From the NCBI RefSeq assembly GCF_017086405.1, contig NZ_CP070973.1, positions 1 to 64,000 of the forward strand: a DNA stretch of 64,000 bases. Direction: 5' to 3'. This stretch comes from Mycobacterium gordonae (GTDB taxonomy: Bacteria; Actinomycetota; Actinomycetes; Mycobacteriales; Mycobacteriaceae). Below are positions 59,961 through 64,000 of the stretch, piece by piece (the first letter of the stretch is position 1; each line of letters starts with the position of its first letter). The notes under the pieces were generated by a model. The model saw only the letters and a list, made by a program, of their open reading frames with translations, was not told the DNA's origin and searched no databases. The translations under genes were made by a program, and so were the position numbers.

Positions 59961-60598
59961 TGCAGGTTGCCATCCCGGTGTTCTCCCGGTTCACCGCACT
60001 CGATGCTGTCGGGCCTTACGAGGTGCTGCAACGCATCCCGTCGATCGAGGTGGTTTTCGTCGGTCATCGGCGCGGTGAGGTGCGCACCGAGAACGGCATG
60101 CTCGGCGTTACCTGCGATGCCACGTTCGAGGAGGTCGCTGCCCCCGACGTGGTGGTGGTCCCCGGTGGCATCGGGACCCGGGTGCTCGTCGACGACGAGA
60201 CCATCCGCGGCTGGCTGCAATCTGTGCACCCGGGTACGAGATTCACCACGTCGGTGTGTACCGGGGCGCTGTTGTTGGCCGGCGCCGGTCTGCTCGACGG
60301 ATTGACGGCGACGACGCACTGGCGCGCCGCCGAGGAGCTCAACCGATTGGGCGCGCGATATGTGCCCGAACGGGTCGTCGAGCACCTGCCGCAGCGGATC
60401 ATCACCGCGGCCGGAGTGTCCAGCGGCGTGGACATGGCGTTGCGGCTGGCCGAGTTGCTGGTTGACCGGGTGGCCGCTCAAGCGACGCAGCTGCTCATCG
60501 AGTACGACCCACAGCCGCCGTTCGATTCCGGCGCGCTGGCCAAGGCCGACGAGGCGACGCGGGCCAGGGCGCAGGAGTTCCTGCGGTCCCGCAAGTGA
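59960..60598 (+). CDS. DJ-1/PfpI family protein (Rv0052-like)
   Basis: A 212-residue class I glutamine-amidotransferase-like protein. The nucleophile elbow is TSVCTGALLLAGAGLLDG (Cys in CTGA), with GPYEVLQRIP and VVVPGGIGTRVLV, and a His in TTHWRAAEELN, a pattern of the PfpI/ThiJ isonitrile-hydratase-like subgroup. No reaction can be assigned. The ATG overlaps the stop of the GT87 gene; a longer frame extends upstream but starts inside that gene. Confidence 0.88.
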   Translation: MQVAIPVFSRFTALDAVGPYEVLQRIPSIEVVFVGHRRGEVRTENGMLGVTCDATFEEVAAPDVVVVPGGIGTRVLVDDETIRGWLQSVHPGTRFTTSVCTGALLLAGAGLLDGLTATTHWRAAEELNRLGARYVPERVVEHLPQRIITAAGVSSGVDMALRLAELLVDRVAAQATQLLIEYDPQPPFDSGALAKADEATRARAQEFLRSRK

Positions 60599-60660
60599 AT
60601 TTCGGGTCCGCCCGGTCATCCGGTAGCCTAGGGCGGTTGCCGACGCAGGCGACCCTCCTG

Positions 60661-60677
60661 CCACGGAGGTTCCGTGG
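60661..60677 (+). promoter_or_regulatory. Leader hairpin upstream of rpsF
   Basis: CCACGGA-GGT-TCCGTGG forms a perfect 7-bp stem, 33 bp before the rpsF ATG and upstream of its strong AGGAGGTGATGAGG binding site. Ribosomal protein S6:S18 is known to bind rpsF leaders in other bacteria; whether this hairpin serves that is unproven. Confidence 0.4.
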
Positions 60678-60709
60678 CCGCACAGACCAGAGGAGGTGAT
60701 GAGGTCCCT

Positions 60710-61000
60710 ATGCGTCCATACGAAATCATGGTCATCCTCGACCCCACGCTCGACGAACGCACCGTAGCCCCGTCCCTGGAGACGTTCCTGAACGTCGTCC
60801 GCAAAGACGGTGGGTCGGTCGAGAAGATCGACATCTGGGGCCGGCGGCGGCTGGCGTACGAGATCGCCAAGCACGCCGAAGGCATCTACGTTGTCATCGA
60901 CCTGAAGGCCGCCCCCGCGACGGTCTCCGAGCTCGACCGCCAGCTGAGCCTGAACGAGTCGGTGTTGCGCACCAAGGTTATGCGCACCGACAAGCACTGA
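60710..61000 (+). CDS. rpsF: 30S ribosomal protein S6
   Basis: A 96-residue S6 protein with the family start [20 protein letters not shown] and the segments [20 protein letters not shown] and [14 protein letters not shown]. The ATG at 60710 follows a canonical Shine-Dalgarno; an in-frame GTG 12 codons earlier is not needed. It heads the rpsF-ssb-rpsR-rplI operon. Confidence 0.98.
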   Translation: MRPYEIMVILDPTLDERTVAPSLETFLNVVRKDGGSVEKIDIWGRRRLAYEIAKHAEGIYVVIDLKAAPATVSELDRQLSLNESVLRTKVMRTDKH

Positions 61001-61077
61001 CCGCCCCTGTCGGAGCAGGTGCTTAGGCTGGTCCCAGGCTCGTACAACCACCCATCAGGCGGACCCAGGAGGCAATT

Positions 61078-61587
61078 ATGGCTGGTGACACGACTATCAC
61101 TGTCGTGGGAAACCTCACCGCTGACCCCGAACTGCGGTTCACGCCGTCGGGTGCGGCCGTGGCGAACTTCACGGTGGCATCTACCCCGCGGATCTACGAC
61201 CGCCAGAGCGGCGAGTGGAAGGACGGCGAAGCGCTGTTCCTGCGCTGCAACATCTGGCGCGAGGCGGCCGAAAACGTCGCCGAAAGTCTGACGCGGGGAG
61301 CGCGGGTGATCGTCACCGGGCGGCTCAAGCAGCGCTCTTTCGAAACCCGTGAGGGTGAAAAGCGCACCGTGGTCGAGGTCGAGGTCGACGAGATCGGTCC
61401 CTCGCTTCGGTATGCGACCGCCAAGGTCAACAAGGCCAGCCGCAGCGGCGGTGGCGGATTCAGTGGCGGTGGCGGCGGATCACGGCAGTCGGCGCCGGCG
61501 CAGTCCGGCGGATCAGGCGAAGACCCGTGGGGCAGCGCCCCGGCTTCGGGGTCGTTCGGCGGCGGTGACGACGAACCGCCCTTCTGA
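61078..61587 (+). CDS. ssb: Single-stranded DNA-binding protein
   Basis: SSB coats single-stranded DNA during replication and repair. The 169-residue protein has the OB-fold core ([60 protein letters not shown]), a Gly-rich flexible linker (about 122-150) and the acidic interaction tip DDEPPF. It lies between rpsF and rpsR, the common operon arrangement. Confidence 0.98.
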   Translation: MAGDTTITVVGNLTADPELRFTPSGAAVANFTVASTPRIYDRQSGEWKDGEALFLRCNIWREAAENVAESLTRGARVIVTGRLKQRSFETREGEKRTVVEVEVDEIGPSLRYATAKVNKASRSGGGGFSGGGGGSRQSAPAQSGGSGEDPWGSAPASGSFGGGDDEPPF

Positions 61588-61629
61588 CTTACCTAACTTT
61601 CACAGCACGAGAACGGAAAGATTGACACC

Positions 61630-61884
61630 ATGGCCAAGTCCACCAAGCGGCGCCCGGCTCCGGAAAAGCCGATCAAGGCGCGCAAATGCGTCTTCTGCGC
61701 CAAAAAGGGCCAGAACATCGACTACAAGGACACCAACCTGCTGCGGACCTACATCAGCGAGCGCGGCAAGATCCGGGCCCGCCGGGTCACCGGTAACTGC
61801 GTGCAGCACCAGCGGGACATCGCGGTCGCGGTGAAGAACGCCCGCGAGGTCGCGCTACTGCCCTTCACCTCCTCGACGCGCTGA
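61630..61884 (+). CDS. rpsR: 30S ribosomal protein S18 (zinc-binding C+ form)
   Basis: An 84-residue S18 protein with Cys20, Cys23 and Cys57 (CVFC and [10 protein letters not shown]), the zinc-binding C+ pattern; mycobacteria also encode a zinc-free paralogue elsewhere that replaces this one under zinc starvation. Conserved segments are [18 protein letters not shown] and [12 protein letters not shown]. Confidence 0.97.
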   Translation: MAKSTKRRPAPEKPIKARKCVFCAKKGQNIDYKDTNLLRTYISERGKIRARRVTGNCVQHQRDIAVAVKNAREVALLPFTSSTR

Positions 61885-61916
61885 TCACCGCGCGGCCCAA
61901 CGAAAGTACGTAAACG

Positions 61917-62375
61917 ATGAAGCTGATTCTCACGGCTGACGTCGACCACCTCGGTTCCGTCGGCGACACGGTTGAAGTCAAGGACGGGTACGGCCGCAAT
62001 TTCCTGCTGCCTCGTGGTCTGGCGATTGTCGCCTCGCGCGGCGCGCAGCGACAGGCCGACGACATCCGTCGAGCCCGCGAAACCAAGACGGTCCGCGACC
62101 GCGAGCACGCCAACGAGATCAAGACCGCCATCCAGGCGCTCGGATCGGTCTCGCTGCCGGTGAAGACCGCCTCCGACAGCGGCAAGCTGTTCGGCTCGGT
62201 CACTGCCGGTGACGTGGTGGCCGCCATCAAGAAGGCCGGCGGTCCGAACCTCGACAAGCGGATCGTCCGGCTGCCCAAGGCTCACATCAAGGCGGTCGGT
62301 ACGCACCCGGTGGTGGTGCACCTGCACCCCGAGATCGACGTCGAAGTCGCGCTCGAAGTCGTCGGCGAGAGCTAA
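61917..62375 (+). CDS. rplI: 50S ribosomal protein L9
   Basis: A 152-residue L9 protein with the signature [20 protein letters not shown], a long connecting helix (about 50-75) and the C-terminal domain [20 protein letters not shown] and [18 protein letters not shown]. Last gene of the rpsF operon, followed 15 bp later by a strong terminator. Confidence 0.98.
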   Translation: MKLILTADVDHLGSVGDTVEVKDGYGRNFLLPRGLAIVASRGAQRQADDIRRARETKTVRDREHANEIKTAIQALGSVSLPVKTASDSGKLFGSVTAGDVVAAIKKAGGPNLDKRIVRLPKAHIKAVGTHPVVVHLHPEIDVEVALEVVGES

Positions 62376-62390
62376 CTCTTTTCGTCTTTG

Positions 62391-62422
62391 CCCGGTGCGG
62401 CCTTTCGGCCGCACCGGGTTTT
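62391..62422 (+). terminator. Rho-independent terminator of the rpsF-rplI operon
   Basis: CCCGGTGCGGCC-TTTC-GGCCGCACCGGG is a perfect 12-bp stem with a TTTC tetraloop, followed by TTTT. It lies 15 bp after the rplI stop. Confidence 0.93.
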
Positions 62423-62886
62423 GTGCTGCCGGAATGGGGCACGCAGAGCGGCGTTCTGGCGAACGTCTTCGACGCCGCCTTCGCGGGGTCGACGTAACCT
62501 CGCATTAACTCCGCCAAAATGTGGTGGAAAACCAACACGCCCGGCGCGATAACCTGCGCCGACACGCCGTAGAAATTCTTGTCCACATGAAATCGGCGGC
62601 GTTGGATGGCGGTTAGCAGCAGTGATGGACAAAAAAGTCGCTTTGCTCCACAGGTTCTCCACACCCCGTTCAACACAGGCGTTCAACGATATGCACACTC
62701 GATCCACAGCTTCATAAACAGGCGCTGTTGGAGTCCTGTCCAGCAACGCTTACGTTTCTTCCGGCGCAGTGTGGGTGCGATCAGGCAGGCCGATAGGGCG
62801 GGGGGCGGGTGTCGGTGCGGTGACTTACGCTCTGAATACCAGTGATCGAATGTATGTTCGGTGGTTGAGTCGGAGGGAGGTGGCCT
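62423..62886. other. Gene-free region upstream of dnaB with DnaA-box cluster
   Basis: About 460 bp between the terminator and dnaB. No protein gene is convincing. It holds a cluster of TCCACA-core motifs: TTGTCCACA (62579-62587, canonical), TGCTCCACA (62644-62652), TTCTCCACA (62655-62663) and CGATCCACA (62700-62708), all on the plus strand within 130 bp. DnaA could regulate dnaB from here, or this could be a titration site or a second DnaA-binding locus close to oriC. Confidence 0.65.
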
Positions 62887-64000
62887 GTGGCGGTCGTCGA
62901 TGACATGCCTCACCCGGGGATGGACACCCCGCCACCCAGTGAGGACTACGGTCGCCAGCCTCCCCAGGATCTCGCCGCGGAACAGTCGGTGCTGGGCGGG
63001 ATGCTGCTGAGCAAGGACGCCATCGCCGACGTGTTGGAGCGGCTGCGGCCGAGCGACTTCTATCGCCCCGCCCACCAGAACGTCTACGACGCCATTCTCG
63101 ACCTGTACGGCCGCGGTGAGCCGGCGGACGCCGTGACGGTGGCCGCGGAACTGGACCGTCGCGGGCTGCTCCGACGCATCGGTGGTGCACCGTATCTGCA
63201 CACGCTGATCTCGACCGTGCCGACGGCCGCCAACGCCGGCTACTACGCGGGCATCGTCGCCGAGAAGGCGCTGCTTCGTCGCCTGGTCGAGGCGGGTACC
63301 CGGGTGGTGCAGTACGGGTACGCCGGCGCTGACGGGGCTGACGTAGCTGAGATCGTCGACCGGGCCCAGGCCGAGATCTACGAGGTCGCTGAGCGGCGCA
63401 CCTCCGAAGACTTCGTGCCCCTGGAGGACCTGCTGCAGCCGACGATGGACGAGATCGACGCCATCGCCTCCAACGGCGGCATCTCGCGCGGTGTGCCGAC
63501 CGGCTTCACCGAACTCGACGAGGTGACCAACGGGTTGCATCCCGGGCAGATGATTATCGTGGCGGCGCGGCCGGGGGTGGGGAAGGCACTGGCGCTCAAC
63601 ACGCCGCTGCCCACGCCGACCGGCTGGACGACGATGGGTGATGTCGCCGTTGGCGATGAGCTGCTCGACGCCGACGGAGCGCCGACCCTAGTCATGGCCG
63701 CCACCGAGATCCTGCTGGGCCGCCCCTGCTATGAGATCGAATTCTCCGACGGCACGACGATCGTCGCTGACGCTCAACACCTTTGGCCGACCGGTTACGG
63801 CATCCGCACGTCGGCACAACTGCGGAGCGGCCTGGACACCATCGTCCCCGCCGGCTCCGCTGGGCATCACGTCGCCGTTATGGCGCCGGTCCTGCAGATT
63901 GTGTCGGTCCGCCGTGTTCCGAGCGTTGCCGTGCGCTGCGTCGAGGTGGACAACTCTGCGCACCTCTACCTCGCCGGGCGCGGGATGGTGCCGACCCACA
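62887..64000 (+). CDS. dnaB: Replicative DNA helicase DnaB interrupted by a class 3 intein (truncated by window end)
   Basis: Hexameric replicative helicase, 371 codons visible from GTG 62887. Residues about 25-130 form the N-terminal collar domain (AAEQSVLGGMLLSKDAIADV), followed by the linker and the RecA-like domain start TGFTELDEVTNGLHPGQMII with the P-loop ARPGVGK. Directly after Lys233 an intein begins (ALALNTPLPTPTGWTTMGDV): block B with His65 and Trp67 (ADAQHLWPT), block F with Cys118 (VRCVEVDNSAHLYLAG) and block G MVPTH at the window edge. The C-extein lies outside. The rest of the gene is open, so it has no visible damage. Confidence 0.95.
   Translation, partial: MAVVDDMPHPGMDTPPPSEDYGRQPPQDLAAEQSVLGGMLLSKDAIADVLERLRPSDFYRPAHQNVYDAILDLYGRGEPADAVTVAAELDRRGLLRRIGGAPYLHTLISTVPTAANAGYYAGIVAEKALLRRLVEAGTRVVQYGYAGADGADVAEIVDRAQAEIYEVAERRTSEDFVPLEDLLQPTMDEIDAIASNGGISRGVPTGFTELDEVTNGLHPGQMIIVAARPGVGKALALNTPLPTPTGWTTMGDVAVGDELLDADGAPTLVMAATEILLGRPCYEIEFSDGTTIVADAQHLWPTGYGIRTSAQLRSGLDTIVPAGSAGHHVAVMAPVLQIVSVRRVPSVAVRCVEVDNSAHLYLAGRGMVPTH
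63586..64000 (+). mobile_element. DnaB mini-intein, class 3 (WCT), at the P-loop; 3' end outside
   Basis: 138 intein residues are visible, ending VPTH, so the full element is probably 139 residues with a terminal Asn and a Ser or Thr at +1. It starts with Ala instead of Cys or Ser and carries Trp67, Cys118 and Thr137, the WCT triplet of class 3 inteins in which the block F Cys starts splicing. No homing endonuclease domain is present. The same site and Cys118 numbering are known for the M. smegmatis DnaBi1 intein. Confidence 0.9.

Overview
The window is the replication-origin region of a Mycobacterium chromosome. The gene order dnaA-dnaN-recF-dciA-gyrB-gyrA, the pknB-pknA-pbpA-rodA-pstP-fhaB-fhaA cluster, two PE_PGRS genes, two PPE-type genes, high G+C, GTG/TTG starts and ATGA-coupled operons all fit a slow-growing, non-tuberculous species. 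I cannot name the species from sequence alone. Orthologue names and Rv numbers are inferred from remembered family sequences and gene order, not from a search.

Layout. 1-11.7 kb: replication initiation and topology genes with oriC between dnaA and dnaN, plus a TolB-like lipoprotein gene placed between gyrB and gyrA. 11.7-13.0 kb: tRNA-Ile, tRNA-Ala, an IS481-type remnant and a small secreted protein. 13.0-27.1 kb: envelope and division block (cwsA, ppiA, crgA, DUF881, trpG, then the Ser/Thr kinase-phosphatase-peptidoglycan operon) ending at tRNA-Leu. 27.1-38.9 kb: accessory segment with twin PE_PGRS genes, an unusual ammonium transporter, an OmdA-like protein, a PPE2-like gene behind an IdeR-type iron box, a GNAT/pirin pair, an acyl-CoA dehydrogenase and a scar of two truncated genes. 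39-64 kb: return to the conserved order seen in M. tuberculosis Rv0036c-Rv0058 (TIGR03084 protein, MFS, YqgE, Mtc28, LeuS, MarR, GntR, LLM oxidoreductase, esterase, Ino1, PadR, DUF1707, DUF5318, PonA1, GT87, DJ-1, rpsF-ssb-rpsR-rplI, dnaB), interrupted by a desaturase-like membrane protein, an SDR gene and an ABC ATPase relic.

How the genes work together. The first block builds the initiation complex (DnaA, DciA with DnaB, beta clamp) and controls supercoiling (GyrAB). The kinase operon couples growth signals (PknA/PknB sensing through PASTA domains, PstP reversing, FhaA/FhaB reading phosphothreonine) to septal and polar peptidoglycan synthesis (PbpA, RodA, PonA1, CrgA, CwsA). The most distinctive items are a class 3 mini-intein in the P-loop of DnaB (cut by the window edge), a 47-codon ORF inserted with ATGA overlaps on both sides between pbpA and pknA, the lipoprotein gene inside the gyrase operon, an Amt with Glu at the first twin-His position, and several unannotated palindromes that look like operators.
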